Assembly: GCA_028693555.1 (NCBI GenBank)
Contig: JAQUVD010000017.1
Location: 1 to 64,000, forward strand
Direction of reading: 5' to 3'
DNA: 64,000 nucleotides
DNA from: Hespellia sp.
Lineage (GTDB): Bacteria > Bacillota > Clostridia > Lachnospirales > Lachnospiraceae
Part shown: piece after piece, positions 52,271 through 62,319 of the stretch
Numbering within the stretch: position 1 is the stretch's first letter
Layout: each line of letters opens with the position of its first letter
Notes under the pieces: model-generated
Databases searched by the model: none
Seen by the model: the letters and a program-made list of their open reading frames with translations, nothing else
What the model was told of the DNA's origin: nothing
Translations under genes and position numbers: made by a program

Positions 52271-52924
52271 ATGCGGGAGAGAACATTACGATACATGTTA
52301 GGATGGATTGCCATTCTGTCTGTGATTGTCATCTGCGGTGGATGCCGGGAACAGGAAAAGTCAGAGCTTGAAAGAGTGACAATCGAAGATACAAAAGAGA
52401 ACGGATCTGTAACAGAAGAGGAGTCAGAGAATCTGACTGTGGAGAATCAGAAGGAAGAGAAAGTCTGGGTATATATTTGTGGTGCGGTGAATCAGCCGGG
52501 AGTCTACACCTTTGACAGTGAAGTGCGGATATTTGAAGTAATCGCGCAGGCGGGCGGCATGACAGAAGCGGCTTCCGCCACATTTCTGAATCAGGCACAG
52601 CTTGTTTTAGATGGCGAGCAGATTTATGTTCCGACACAGGAAGAAGTCGATGCAGGAAATGTGGGGACGGATGCGTCGGAGGGTACAAGTGATGGGAATC
52701 AGTCTGCCGGTACACAGACAGCGGCTAAGGATGGCAGGGTGAATATCAATACAGCGTCCAAAGAAGAACTGATGACGTTAACCGGAATCGGTGAGGCAAA
52801 GGCAGACAGCATCATCGCCTACCGGGAGACGCAAGGCGGATTTCAAAGTATTGAAGATATCATGCAGATTGAAGGAATCAAGGAAGGTGTATTTCGTAAG
52901 ATTGAAGATCAAATTACTGTGTGA
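52271..52924 (+). CDS. comEA: ComEA family DNA-binding protein
   Basis: A 217-residue protein. An N-terminal hydrophobic helix (residues about 10-25) ends at CGGC and could be a membrane anchor or a weak lipobox. An acidic linker is followed by an SLBB domain (about 60-115, VWVYICGAVNQPGVYTF). The C-terminal helix-hairpin-helix pair (about 155-217, GRVNINTASKEELMTLTGIG) binds double-stranded DNA. In transformation ComEA receives DNA outside the cell and passes it to ComEC, which is encoded at 56006. GGAGG at 52256-52260 supports the ATG at 52271. Confidence 0.92.
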   Translation: MRERTLRYMLGWIAILSVIVICGGCREQEKSELERVTIEDTKENGSVTEEESENLTVENQKEEKVWVYICGAVNQPGVYTFDSEVRIFEVIAQAGGMTEAASATFLNQAQLVLDGEQIYVPTQEEVDAGNVGTDASEGTSDGNQSAGTQTAAKDGRVNINTASKEELMTLTGIGEAKADSIIAYRETQGGFQSIEDIMQIEGIKEGVFRKIEDQITV

Positions 52925-52956
52925 ATGTCTGTTAGTTAGAAAATGAGGGAGAGTAT

Positions 52957-53643
52957 ATGCAAAAAAAAGTATTAGTAGTGGATGATGAAAAGTTAATTGT
53001 AAAAGGCATTCGTTTTAGCCTGGAGCAGGATGATATGAGAGTGGACTGTGCATATGATGGGGAAGAAGCCTTAGCGTATGCAAAGAAGTGTGAATATGAC
53101 CTTGTACTATTGGATGTCATGCTTCCGAAGAAAGATGGATTCACGGTATGCCAGGAGATTCGCGAATTCTCTGATATGCCGATTGTAATGCTGACAGCGA
53201 AGAGTGAAGATATGGACAAGATTCTTGGGCTAGAATATGGAGCAGATGATTATATTACAAAGCCGTTTAATATTCTGGAGGTGAAGGCAAGAATCAAGGC
53301 AATCATGCGGCGAACATCCAAACAGCAGATGATGGAGAACCTGAATGTTATCACGAAGGGGGATATGCGAATTGACTGCGAGAGCAGACGCGTAAGAATC
53401 GGGGATACAGAGATTAATCTGACTGCCAAGGAATTCGATGTGTTAGAGCTTCTCGCAAAGCATCCGGATAAAGTATACAGCAGAGATGTGCTGCTTGAAA
53501 CGGTCTGGGGACATGACTACCCGGGCGATGCAAGAACGGTGGATGTACATATCAGACGCCTCCGTGAGAAGATTGAGAAGAGTCCGAGTGAACCGGTCTA
53601 TATTCATACAAAGTGGGGAGTGGGTTATTATTTCCAAGCTTAG
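52957..53643 (+). CDS. Response regulator, OmpR/PhoB family
   Basis: A 228-residue response regulator. The receiver domain has VVDDEK at the N-terminus, the phosphorylated D53 in LVLLDVMLP, and the conserved T and K in MLTAKS and YITKPF. The C-terminal winged HTH (about 128-228) has LTAKEFDVLELLAKHPDKV and GDARTVDVHIRRLREKIE. It is followed by and overlaps a histidine kinase gene. GAGGGAGAG precedes the ATG. Confidence 0.95.
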   Translation: MQKKVLVVDDEKLIVKGIRFSLEQDDMRVDCAYDGEEALAYAKKCEYDLVLLDVMLPKKDGFTVCQEIREFSDMPIVMLTAKSEDMDKILGLEYGADDYITKPFNILEVKARIKAIMRRTSKQQMMENLNVITKGDMRIDCESRRVRIGDTEINLTAKEFDVLELLAKHPDKVYSRDVLLETVWGHDYPGDARTVDVHIRRLREKIEKSPSEPVYIHTKWGVGYYFQA

Positions 53644-55066
53644 ATTTCGAATTAAGAACAAATACTTAAACAGTCTGTTTTTTCGCATTATTGTGATTGT
53701 ATTAGCAGCAGGAATCATCCCATGTGTCATCTTTCGTGTCGGGATTCTTGCTGTTTATGAAAGTCGGGCAGTTGATTTAAAGACTGCGGATATTCAGAAT
53801 CAGTGCACCATTCTGTGCAACCAGTTATCCACCAGCAATTATTTAAGTGAAGCAAATGATGAGACAATTGATGCAGAGCTGACGCAGCTTTCGAACATTT
53901 ACAGCGGTCGTGTGATGATCATCAATCAGGATTTGAAAATTTTGCATGATACATATGATCTAGATACGGGTAAGACGATTGTTTCACCTTCTGTTGTGAG
54001 TTCATTTCAGGGGAAGGGCGCAAGCCAGTATGATGCGAAGAACAGGTATATAGAAGTAACCATGCCGATTTCAGCATTGGATTCCAGTGATGTGATGGGC
54101 GTGATGCTTGTGAGTGTCTCTACAGATATGATAGAAGATACCATTCGACTCATGCATACCCGCGGAGATATTATTTTACTTACGCTGGTGTGCATCCTGA
54201 TTGTGCTTGCGGTACTGGTGGGAGAACTTGTTGTGCGCCCGCTGAGAAGAATTACCAATTCCATTGAAGCGGTAACCGAAGGTTATGATTCTGAACAATT
54301 GCATGAAAATACCTACACGGAAACAGAGAGTATGTCAGATGAGTTTAACAAAATGATGAGCCGTCTTAAAGTGTTGGATGATTCGCGCCAGGAATTTGTG
54401 TCGAATGTGTCACATGAACTAAAGACTCCACTGACATCAATGAAGGTTCTGGCAGATTCGCTTCTTGTACAGGAGGATGCTCCGGTTGAGATGTACCGGG
54501 AATTTATGGGGGATATCACACATGAGATTGACCGTGAGAATGATATTATTACGGACCTTCTCTCTCTTGTGAAAATGGACCGGACCTCGCAGGATATCAA
54601 TGTTAAGACCATTCATATCAATGAGATGCTGGAATTAATTCTTAAGAGGCTAAAGCCCATTGCAGAGCTGAAGAATGTGGAAGTTGTCTTTGAAAGCTTT
54701 CGCGATGTAACCGCGGAGGTGGATGAAGTGAAGCTCACACTCGCAATTTCCAATCTGGTAGAAAATGCAATCAAGTATAATCATCCACAGGGTTGGGTAC
54801 GTGTTACCCTGAATGCAGATCACAAATTTTTCCATGTGGAGGTGAAAGACTCTGGAATCGGGATGCCGAAAGCAGATCTGGATCATGTTTTTGAGAGATT
54901 CTATCGTGTGGATAAGTCACATTCCAGAGAAATTGGAGGCACCGGGCTTGGACTTGCGATTGCAAGGAGTGCGATCATCGTGCACCGTGGTTCGATTAAA
55001 GTAGAGAGTAAAGAGAATGTCGGAACAACATTTAGTGTGAGAATTCCGTTGAATTATGTTGTTTAG
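53588..55066 (+). CDS. Sensor histidine kinase
   Basis: A kinase of about 480-490 residues. The first helix (LFFRIIVIVLAAGIIP) and a second helix (ILLTLVCILIVLAVLVG) enclose an extracellular sensor of about 130 residues. HAMP follows, then SNVSHELKTPLTS with the phosphorylated His (about 276 from this start). ATP-binding boxes are NLVENAIKYN, DSGIGMP, FERFYR and GGTGLGL. The start is uncertain. The GTG at 53588 has a weak GAGAAG upstream; ATT codons at 53627 and 53630 follow a better GGGGAG at 53615-53620. The gene overlaps the response regulator. Confidence 0.9.
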   Translation: MNRSIFIQSGEWVIISKLRFRIKNKYLNSLFFRIIVIVLAAGIIPCVIFRVGILAVYESRAVDLKTADIQNQCTILCNQLSTSNYLSEANDETIDAELTQLSNIYSGRVMIINQDLKILHDTYDLDTGKTIVSPSVVSSFQGKGASQYDAKNRYIEVTMPISALDSSDVMGVMLVSVSTDMIEDTIRLMHTRGDIILLTLVCILIVLAVLVGELVVRPLRRITNSIEAVTEGYDSEQLHENTYTETESMSDEFNKMMSRLKVLDDSRQEFVSNVSHELKTPLTSMKVLADSLLVQEDAPVEMYREFMGDITHEIDRENDIITDLLSLVKMDRTSQDINVKTIHINEMLELILKRLKPIAELKNVEVVFESFRDVTAEVDEVKLTLAISNLVENAIKYNHPQGWVRVTLNADHKFFHVEVKDSGIGMPKADLDHVFERFYRVDKSHSREIGGTGLGLAIARSAIIVHRGSIKVESKENVGTTFSVRIPLNYVV

Positions 55067-55077
55067 GAGGTGCGAAA

Positions 55078-56004
55078 ATGAAAAAGACAGTAGCGTGTAT
55101 GCTGATGCTTCTTATAATGGGAATCGCATTGACCGGCTGTAAACATAATAAAATAAAATTGACATCAGAAAATCAAACGTTTCTTTATTATATCAATGGA
55201 GACAAGACCGAGATTGAGACGGAAGACTATACGATTGCCGAAAAAGATCCACAGAAAGCCGTGGATGAGATGGTGAAAGAAATGTCAAAAAAGACGACGG
55301 AGGTAGATTATAATCCGGCGATTCCGGATGACGTAGAGGTGTTGTCCGCTATTGTGTCAGATGGTCAGGTACAGCTTGATCTGTCAGATGGATATAATCA
55401 GGTGGGCTCTGTGATGCAGGGGCTCTGCAGAGCTGCAATTGTGGATTCTCTTGTTCAGATTGATGGAGTAGAGGCGGTCAGGTTTCTGGTGAACGGAGTG
55501 CCAATGACAGATCGACACGGCAATGAAATCGGTGCACTTGACGCGGAATCATTTGTTCAGAATATCGGGTCGACATTGAACACGTATCAGACAGCAACCC
55601 TGCATTTGTTTTTTGCCAATGAGGTGGGGGATGCGCTCCATATGGAGACAAAGGATGTGAAATACAGCAGTAATGTGTCAGTAGAAAAGCTGATTATGGA
55701 ACAGCTCTTAAAGGGTCCTTCCGATGTCGGCAATTACAGAACCATCAGTGCGGACACAATCATTCTCGGTGTGACGATTCGGGATGGAATCTGTTATGTG
55801 AATCTGGATGAATCCTTTCTCCAGAGTGGGTATGACATCAAACCTGAAATTATGATTTATTCGATTGTAAATTCATTGACGGATGGTACGACAATTAATT
55901 CCGTTCAGATTCTGGTGAACGGGGAATCAAACGTGCAGTATATGGATGTGGTAGATTTGAGTCAGCCGCTTACAGAGAAGACAGAATACATTACGGAGGA
56001 ATAA
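55078..56004 (+). CDS. GerMN-domain lipoprotein
   Basis: A 308-residue secreted lipoprotein. The signal peptide ends in the lipobox LTGC (Cys at residue 21). Two GerMN-type domains follow (about 55-155 and 180-295), with the repeated patterns VLSAIVSDGQVQLDLSDGY and ILGVTIRDGICYVNLDESF. Both are complete. It starts 11 bp after the kinase gene, with GGAGGTG before the ATG, so it belongs with the two-component system. In Actinobacteria the GerMN lipoprotein LpqB is encoded after mtrAB in the same way, so a sensor-accessory role is likely. Confidence 0.88.
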   Translation: MKKTVACMLMLLIMGIALTGCKHNKIKLTSENQTFLYYINGDKTEIETEDYTIAEKDPQKAVDEMVKEMSKKTTEVDYNPAIPDDVEVLSAIVSDGQVQLDLSDGYNQVGSVMQGLCRAAIVDSLVQIDGVEAVRFLVNGVPMTDRHGNEIGALDAESFVQNIGSTLNTYQTATLHLFFANEVGDALHMETKDVKYSSNVSVEKLIMEQLLKGPSDVGNYRTISADTIILGVTIRDGICYVNLDESFLQSGYDIKPEIMIYSIVNSLTDGTTINSVQILVNGESNVQYMDVVDLSQPLTEKTEYITEE

Positions 56005-56005
56005 A

Positions 56006-58234
56006 ATGCGGGAGAGACCGTTGTGCGTCTTCTGCCTGTTGTTTCTAATTGTTCAGATTGTGCTGATACGGGGATTCCGGCTGGAAAAGGACTGGTATCC
56101 CTCATTATTGGAAAAGACAGTGAAAGAAGGCAGTGTGCTTACCACCGCTGGAGTGGTAAGTTACACGGAAATAAAAAAGGATTATCTGATTGTCTATCTG
56201 ACAGCAAAATCCTATCAGACAAATATCATTGTTTACATCAAACAGGAAAATTCATCCAACCAACATATCAGCATCGGAAATGAAATTGAAGTGACAGGAG
56301 AGGTCACTTATTTTGACGAGCCAAGAAATCCAGGCAACTTTAATCAAAAATTCTTTTATCAAAAACAGGGGATTCATGGAAGTATCTTTGCTTCAAAATA
56401 TCAGATTATCAATGCTTCTAAAAATATCTGGAAGGAATCACTGGCCCAGCTTCGCATTCGTTGGAAAAATCTCTTGATTAAGACGCTCGGTGAAACGGAT
56501 GGGAGTACCATGAGTGCGATTCTTCTGGGAGATAAGAATGGACTGGATGGAAATCTGAAAGAATTATATCAAAAAAATGGGATTGGACATATCCTTGCAA
56601 TCTCCGGACTGCACATGACATTTATCGGGTTGGGATTTTATCAGATACTGAGAAAACGCGGGTTTTCATTTGTGAGTGCAGGAATCATCGGGATACTGTT
56701 TCTAATCAGCTATTCCGTGATGATAGGAAACGGCGTTGCGAGTGTGCGGGCACTTGTAATGTTTGTTGTAAGAATCGGAGCGGATATGGCTGGGCGTGTC
56801 TACGATATGCTGACGGCCCTTGCACTGGCAGCCATTGTGATACTGGTGTGGCGGCCGTTGTACCTGTATGATGCAGGATTCTTACTCTCATTCGGTGCGA
56901 TACTCGGAATCCTTCTGATCCATCCGCTTATAGAATTTAAAAAGAAAAAGGACAGCAGTATCGCTGAGAAACTAGGAAGGAAACTATGGGAAGGATTGTG
57001 GGGAAGTCTTAGTATTAACCTGATGATTTTACCTTGCATGCTATACTTTTTCTTCGAATTTCCAATTTACTCTGTTTTCATGAATCTGCTGGTTATTCCG
57101 CTGATGTCGATTGTGCTTGGGGCGGGTGTGCTGGGTTCTTTTTTATCAGTAGCAATTCCATTTGCAGGAACATTTTGTGGGGGCATTATTTTATTGATTT
57201 GTAGACCGGTACTTGCTTTTTATGAAATGTTATGTAAAATCTGTATCCGGTTTCCCGGAAATCATCTGGTTCTGGGACAGCCAGAGCTATGGCAGATCAT
57301 CCTCTATTACGTACTGCTTGGAACAGCGCTTCTATATGCTTATCGAAAACGAAGATGGGCGGTTTCCATTGCGCTGGTCGTTCTCAGTCTGCCTGGTCTC
57401 TGCATAAGATGGAACGAAATTCATCCTTTACGGCAGGAAATATCGATTACCATGCTGGATGTCGGACAGGGAGATGGGCTGGTTATCAAAAGCCCAGGTG
57501 GAATGGTGTGTATGATTGATGGCGGAAGCAGCGATGTGTCGGAGGTTGGAAAGTATCGACTGGAACCATATTTGAAATCACAGGGAATCAGTACCTTGAA
57601 TTATGTATTTGTCTCGCATGGAGACAGTGACCACTACAATGGGGTAGAAGAAATGCTACAGCGGCAGGAGTTTGGGGTAAGGATTCGATATCTGGTTCTT
57701 CCTGTGCAAGAGATGATGGATGACAAGTTAAAGTCATTGGCGATGACTGCGCATGAAAATGGCACGGAAGTTGTCACAATCAGTCCGGGAGATTCGGTTT
57801 CAGACCCAAAAGACGATCTAAGCATTACCTGTATCCAGCCGGGAAAAGACGATCAGATTGAAACTGGAAATGCCGGTTCGATGGTGCTTTCACTCACCTG
57901 CCGGAAGTTTGATATGCTTTTTACCGGGGATGTGGAAGGGGCGGGGGAAGAACTTTTGGAAAAGAGACTAGATGCGTATGAGGTCTTAAAGGTAGCGCAC
58001 CACGGTTCAAAAAATTCAAGCAGCAAAGAGCTGCTTGATATCGTACAGCCGAAACTGTCACTCATTTCCGCAGGTGAGAAGAATCGGTACGGACACCCTC
58101 ATAAGGAAACCATCACGCGGCTAAAAGAGGCAGGCAGCAGGATTCTAAGCACACAGGATTATGGCGCAATCACCGTGCGGACAGATGGAAACTCCTTTAC
58201 AATCAGGAGTGAAATAGAATATAATATGAAATGA
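56006..58234 (+). CDS. comEC: ComEC/Rec2 DNA internalisation protein
   Basis: A 742-residue membrane protein, the channel that takes single-stranded DNA into the cell in transformation. An N-terminal extracellular OB-like domain is followed by the competence domain (GIGHILAISGLHMTFIGLG, about 190-430). The C-terminal metallo-beta-lactamase-like domain (about 485-742) has LDVGQGDGLVI and FVSHGDSDHYNG as metal-site regions and VLKVAHHGSKNSS. All three parts are intact. It starts one base after the lipoprotein stop, so translation is coupled. Confidence 0.95.
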   Translation: MRERPLCVFCLLFLIVQIVLIRGFRLEKDWYPSLLEKTVKEGSVLTTAGVVSYTEIKKDYLIVYLTAKSYQTNIIVYIKQENSSNQHISIGNEIEVTGEVTYFDEPRNPGNFNQKFFYQKQGIHGSIFASKYQIINASKNIWKESLAQLRIRWKNLLIKTLGETDGSTMSAILLGDKNGLDGNLKELYQKNGIGHILAISGLHMTFIGLGFYQILRKRGFSFVSAGIIGILFLISYSVMIGNGVASVRALVMFVVRIGADMAGRVYDMLTALALAAIVILVWRPLYLYDAGFLLSFGAILGILLIHPLIEFKKKKDSSIAEKLGRKLWEGLWGSLSINLMILPCMLYFFFEFPIYSVFMNLLVIPLMSIVLGAGVLGSFLSVAIPFAGTFCGGIILLICRPVLAFYEMLCKICIRFPGNHLVLGQPELWQIILYYVLLGTALLYAYRKRRWAVSIALVVLSLPGLCIRWNEIHPLRQEISITMLDVGQGDGLVIKSPGGMVCMIDGGSSDVSEVGKYRLEPYLKSQGISTLNYVFVSHGDSDHYNGVEEMLQRQEFGVRIRYLVLPVQEMMDDKLKSLAMTAHENGTEVVTISPGDSVSDPKDDLSITCIQPGKDDQIETGNAGSMVLSLTCRKFDMLFTGDVEGAGEELLEKRLDAYEVLKVAHHGSKNSSSKELLDIVQPKLSLISAGEKNRYGHPHKETITRLKEAGSRILSTQDYGAITVRTDGNSFTIRSEIEYNMK

Positions 58235-58270
58235 TCACAAGTCAATAAAAACAGAGTTAGGAGCAGACCA

Positions 58271-59254
58271 TTGAAAAGTCTGAATGAAGATTTAAAAACA
58301 GGACAATTGAAACAGGTATATCTATTATATGGAGAAGAGAATTATCTGAAGAAGCAGTACAAGGATCGGATGACAAAAGCAATGCTTCCGGAGGGTGATA
58401 CGATGAACTATGCCTATTACGAGGGAAAAGGAGCGGATGTGAATGAAATCATTGATTTGTCAGAGACGCTGCCATTTTTCACGGACAGGCGTCTGATTGT
58501 ATTTGAGAATACGGGATTTTTTAAAAATGCAACGCCGTCTCTGGCAGATTATATCAAAGATCTTCCGGAGACGACATTCTACTTATTTATAGAGAAGGAA
58601 ATTGACAAACGGGGCAAACTCTATAAAGCCGTACAGAAAAAAGGCAGAGTTGTGGAGCTGGGGATGCAGGATGAGGGAACTCTTCGCAAATGGATACTCG
58701 GACTTGTAAAGCAGGAAGGCAAGCAGATGTCAGACCAGACAGCAAGATATTTCTTATCTGAGGTTGGATGTGATATGGAAAATATTCAGCGTGAATTGGA
58801 AAAACTGTTCTGCTATACGTTAGAAAAAGATGTGATTACGAACGAAGATGTTGATGCAATTTGTATTACGCAGATAGAGAACAAGATCTTTGTCATGGTG
58901 GATGCGGTTGCGGGAAGACAGCAGCAGAAAGCATTGCAGCTTTATTATGATCTGCTGGCTCTAAAGGAGCCGCCGATGCGGGTGTTGTTTCTTTTGGTGC
59001 GGCAGTTTCGCATGCTGCTTGAGACAAAAGAACTGCAGGCGAAGGGATTTCGTGGACGCGACATTGCAGGCAAGCTGAAAATACAGCCGTTTGTGGCAGA
59101 GAAATGTACAAGACAGACCGGTGCATTTTCAATGAAGTCACTTCGTGGAATTTTAGAAGATGCCGCAGATACAGAAGAGCGCGTTAAGACCGGGCGTCTG
59201 ACAGATACCCTTGCAGTGGAACTTTTCATTGTAAAGTATTCAAACGCATGCTAG
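58271..59254 (+). CDS. holA: DNA polymerase III subunit delta
   Basis: A 327-residue clamp-loader subunit that opens the sliding clamp. Blocks include QVYLLYGEENYLKKQYKDR at the N-terminus, LPFFTDRRLIVFENTGFF and the central FLSEVGCDMENIQRELEKL, followed by the C-terminal helical collar domain (LRGILEDAADTEERVKTG). The start is a TTG at 58271 with TTAGGAG 9 bases before it. The position after comEC is a common order in Firmicutes. Confidence 0.93.
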   Translation: MKSLNEDLKTGQLKQVYLLYGEENYLKKQYKDRMTKAMLPEGDTMNYAYYEGKGADVNEIIDLSETLPFFTDRRLIVFENTGFFKNATPSLADYIKDLPETTFYLFIEKEIDKRGKLYKAVQKKGRVVELGMQDEGTLRKWILGLVKQEGKQMSDQTARYFLSEVGCDMENIQRELEKLFCYTLEKDVITNEDVDAICITQIENKIFVMVDAVAGRQQQKALQLYYDLLALKEPPMRVLFLLVRQFRMLLETKELQAKGFRGRDIAGKLKIQPFVAEKCTRQTGAFSMKSLRGILEDAADTEERVKTGRLTDTLAVELFIVKYSNAC

Positions 59255-59316
59255 AATAGCATAGGAAAGAAATACTACGCGGATAGAGCAAGCGCCGCAT
59301 AGATGGAGGAAATAAA

Positions 59317-61131
59317 TTGGCAATTATAGATCAGAATCATATACGTAATTTTTGTATTATCGCACATATCGATCACGGGAAGTCTACCCTTGCAGATCGA
59401 ATCATAGAGAAGACGGGAACGTTGACCAGCAGAGAGATGCAGTCACAGGTTCTTGACAACATGGAGCTTGAGCGAGAGCGTGGAATCACGATCAAAGCGC
59501 AGGCTGTTCGGATTGTGTACAATGCGAAGAATGGAGAAGAGTATGTTTTTAATTTAATTGATACACCGGGACATGTCGATTTCAACTATGAGGTATCAAG
59601 AAGTCTTGCAGCCTGTGACGGGGCAATTCTTGTCGTCGATGCGGCGCAGGGTGTGGAAGCACAGACTTTGGCAAATGTATATCTCGCACTGGATCATGAT
59701 TTGGATGTCATGCCGGTCATCAATAAGATTGATTTGCCAAGTGCAGATCCGGATCGTGTCATAGAAGAGATTGAGGATGTCATTGGAATTGAGGCCCATG
59801 ATGCGCCGCTCATTTCCGCTAAGACCGGTATCAATATTGAAGAAGTGTTAGAACAGATCGTGACTAAGATTCCGGCACCTGCAGGTGACAAGAGTGCACC
59901 TCTGCAGGCATTGGTTTTCGACTCTCTTTACGATTCCTATAAAGGTGTCATTGTATTCTGCCGTATCAAAGAGGGAACGGTCCGAAAAGGAACAGAGATT
60001 CAGATGATGGCGACCGGTGCAAGGGCAGAAGTTGTTGAGGTTGGATATTTTGGAGCGGGACAGTTTATTCCAAGCGATGAGCTGGATGCCGGGATGGTAG
60101 GTTATATTACTGCCAGTTTGAAGAATGTGAAAGATACCCGTGTAGGCGATACGGTGACAGAAGCGGCAAGACCTTGCGCCGAGCCCCTTCCCGGATATAA
60201 GAAAGTGAACCCAATGGTATACTGTGGACTCTATCCGGCGGATGGGGCAAAGTATCCAGATATTCGGGATGCATTGGAAAAATTGCAGCTCAATGATGCA
60301 GCGCTTCAGTTTGAAGCAGAGACATCGATTGCACTTGGATTTGGATTCCGTTGCGGCTTCCTTGGGCTGCTGCATTTGGAAATTGTTCAGGAACGATTAG
60401 AGAGAGAGTATAATCTGGACTTAGTTACAACGGCACCGGGAGTTATTTATAAAGTCTACAAGACGAATGGTGAGATGCTGGAGCTGACGAATCCGTCGAA
60501 CCTTCCGGACCCAGCAGAGATTGAATATATGGAAGAACCTATGGTGTCTGCGGAGATCATGGTTACGACAGAGTTCATCGGACAAATCATGACGTTGTGT
60601 CAGGAGCGAAGAGGGCAATACGAGGGAACGGATTACATCGAAACAACACGTGCATTATTAAAATATAAATTGCCACTGAATGAGATTATCTATGATTTCT
60701 TCGATGCACTGAAATCGCGTTCGAGGGGATATGCATCCTTCGATTATGAGCTACTCGGATATGAGAAGGCAGACCTTGTGAAGCTGGATATCTTACTGAA
60801 TAAGGAAGAGGTCGATGCACTTTCCTTTATCGTACATGCAAGTACGGCGTATGAACGTGGAAGAAAGATGTGTGAGAAGCTTAAGAAAGAGATTCCAAGA
60901 CAGCTCTTCGAGATACCGATTCAGGCGGCGATTGGCAGTAAAGTGATTGCGCGTGAGACAGTGAGAGCGATGCGTAAGGACGTCCTTGCGAAATGTTATG
61001 GCGGTGATATTTCCCGTAAACGTAAGCTGCTTGAGAAACAAAAAGAAGGCAAGAAGAGAATGCGACAGATTGGAAATGTAGAGATTCCACAGAAAGCATT
61101 TATGAGTGTATTAAAATTAGATGACGAATAG
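59317..61131 (+). CDS. lepA: Elongation factor 4 (LepA)
   Basis: A 604-residue translational GTPase that acts on the ribosome under stress. G-motifs are AHIDHGKST (G1, about 17-25), [16 protein letters not shown] and NKIDLPSAD. The LepA-specific C-terminal domain is present ([20 protein letters not shown]). The start is a TTG at 59317 with GGAGGA before it. The stop overlaps the hemW start by 11 bp. Family members are normally about 600 residues, as here. Confidence 0.97.
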   Translation: MAIIDQNHIRNFCIIAHIDHGKSTLADRIIEKTGTLTSREMQSQVLDNMELERERGITIKAQAVRIVYNAKNGEEYVFNLIDTPGHVDFNYEVSRSLAACDGAILVVDAAQGVEAQTLANVYLALDHDLDVMPVINKIDLPSADPDRVIEEIEDVIGIEAHDAPLISAKTGINIEEVLEQIVTKIPAPAGDKSAPLQALVFDSLYDSYKGVIVFCRIKEGTVRKGTEIQMMATGARAEVVEVGYFGAGQFIPSDELDAGMVGYITASLKNVKDTRVGDTVTEAARPCAEPLPGYKKVNPMVYCGLYPADGAKYPDIRDALEKLQLNDAALQFEAETSIALGFGFRCGFLGLLHLEIVQERLEREYNLDLVTTAPGVIYKVYKTNGEMLELTNPSNLPDPAEIEYMEEPMVSAEIMVTTEFIGQIMTLCQERRGQYEGTDYIETTRALLKYKLPLNEIIYDFFDALKSRSRGYASFDYELLGYEKADLVKLDILLNKEEVDALSFIVHASTAYERGRKMCEKLKKEIPRQLFEIPIQAAIGSKVIARETVRAMRKDVLAKCYGGDISRKRKLLEKQKEGKKRMRQIGNVEIPQKAFMSVLKLDDE

Positions 61132-62305
61132 AATCAATCACCCGAACTTACAACTTTATCTTCATATTCCATTTTGCGTGCGCAAATGCGCATACTGCGA
61201 TTTCTTATCCGAACCGGCAGATGCGGCGGAGATAGATCATTATGTGCAGGCAATGATAGGGGAAATCAGGTCTTATCAGAAACAGTATGCGGAATATGAA
61301 GTGAGTACTGTGTTTTTAGGCGGAGGAACACCTTCCATTCTGACAGAAGTGCAGATTGCAGGTGTTTTTTCGGCGCTTTATGAGACATTTCATATCATTC
61401 CGGATGCGGAAATCTCAATTGAAATGAATCCGGGAACGGTAACAAAAGAAAAGCTTCTAGCATACAAATCAGCAGGGATTAACCGACTTAGCATCGGTCT
61501 TCAGTCCGCAAATGATGAGGAATTAAAACTGCTCGGAAGAATTCACACGATGCAGGACTTTTTAGATACGTATGAGTTGGCGAGGTCTGTTGGCTTTGAG
61601 AATGTCAATGTAGATTTAATCTCTGCGATACCGGGGCAGACGTCAGGCAGCTGGCTTAGGACATTAAAGACCGTAACAGATCTGAATCCGGAACATATTT
61701 CGGCATATAGTCTGATTGTAGAAGAGGGGACTTTGTTTTATGAGAAGTACGGCAGTGATGGTCAGTATGCGGATCATGAGGGCACCTCCCGACTTCCAGG
61801 TGAAGAAGAGGAAAGAATTATTTACAAAGACACGTTAAAGTTTCTAACGAAACTTGGATATCAAAGATATGAGATTTCGAATTATGCGAAACCGGGATAT
61901 GAATGTCAGCATAATCGGGGATATTGGCAGAGAAAAAACTATCTCGGTATCGGTGTCGGCGCAGCATCCTTGATTGAAAATCAGCGATTTGGGCATATTA
62001 CCAATCGAGATGCATACATTGAATTTGTGAATGAGAATCAATATGATAAGCTCATCGAAGAGAAAGAAGATGTTTCTCATCAGGCGCAGATGGAAGAATT
62101 TATGTTTCTTGGACTGCGGGAAACGAAGGGGATATCAAGAGAAAATTTTCGGATATTGTTTCAAAAAGACATTGTCGATGTGTATGGAAGAGTCCTGCAG
62201 ACGTTGCAGGAAGAGAAGCTGATTGAAATGCAGGATGACATTATTCGATTGACGGAATATGGTATTGATATCAGTAATTATGTTCTGAGTCAGTTTTTAT
62301 TATAA
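61121..62305 (+). CDS. hemW: Radical SAM protein HemW
   Basis: A 394-residue radical SAM enzyme with the cluster cysteines at C19, C23 and C26 ([11 protein letters not shown]) after YLHIPF. Further blocks are [27 protein letters not shown] and the C-terminal HemN-type domain ([15 protein letters not shown]). HemW is thought to deliver heme to proteins and is not the oxygen-independent coproporphyrinogen oxidase. The fourth cysteine typical of true HemN, directly after CxxC, is replaced by Asp-Phe here. The start overlaps lepA. Confidence 0.92.
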   Translation: MTNRINHPNLQLYLHIPFCVRKCAYCDFLSEPADAAEIDHYVQAMIGEIRSYQKQYAEYEVSTVFLGGGTPSILTEVQIAGVFSALYETFHIIPDAEISIEMNPGTVTKEKLLAYKSAGINRLSIGLQSANDEELKLLGRIHTMQDFLDTYELARSVGFENVNVDLISAIPGQTSGSWLRTLKTVTDLNPEHISAYSLIVEEGTLFYEKYGSDGQYADHEGTSRLPGEEEERIIYKDTLKFLTKLGYQRYEISNYAKPGYECQHNRGYWQRKNYLGIGVGAASLIENQRFGHITNRDAYIEFVNENQYDKLIEEKEDVSHQAQMEEFMFLGLRETKGISRENFRILFQKDIVDVYGRVLQTLQEEKLIEMQDDIIRLTEYGIDISNYVLSQFLL

Positions 62306-62319
62306 GGAAGGAGTCTATC

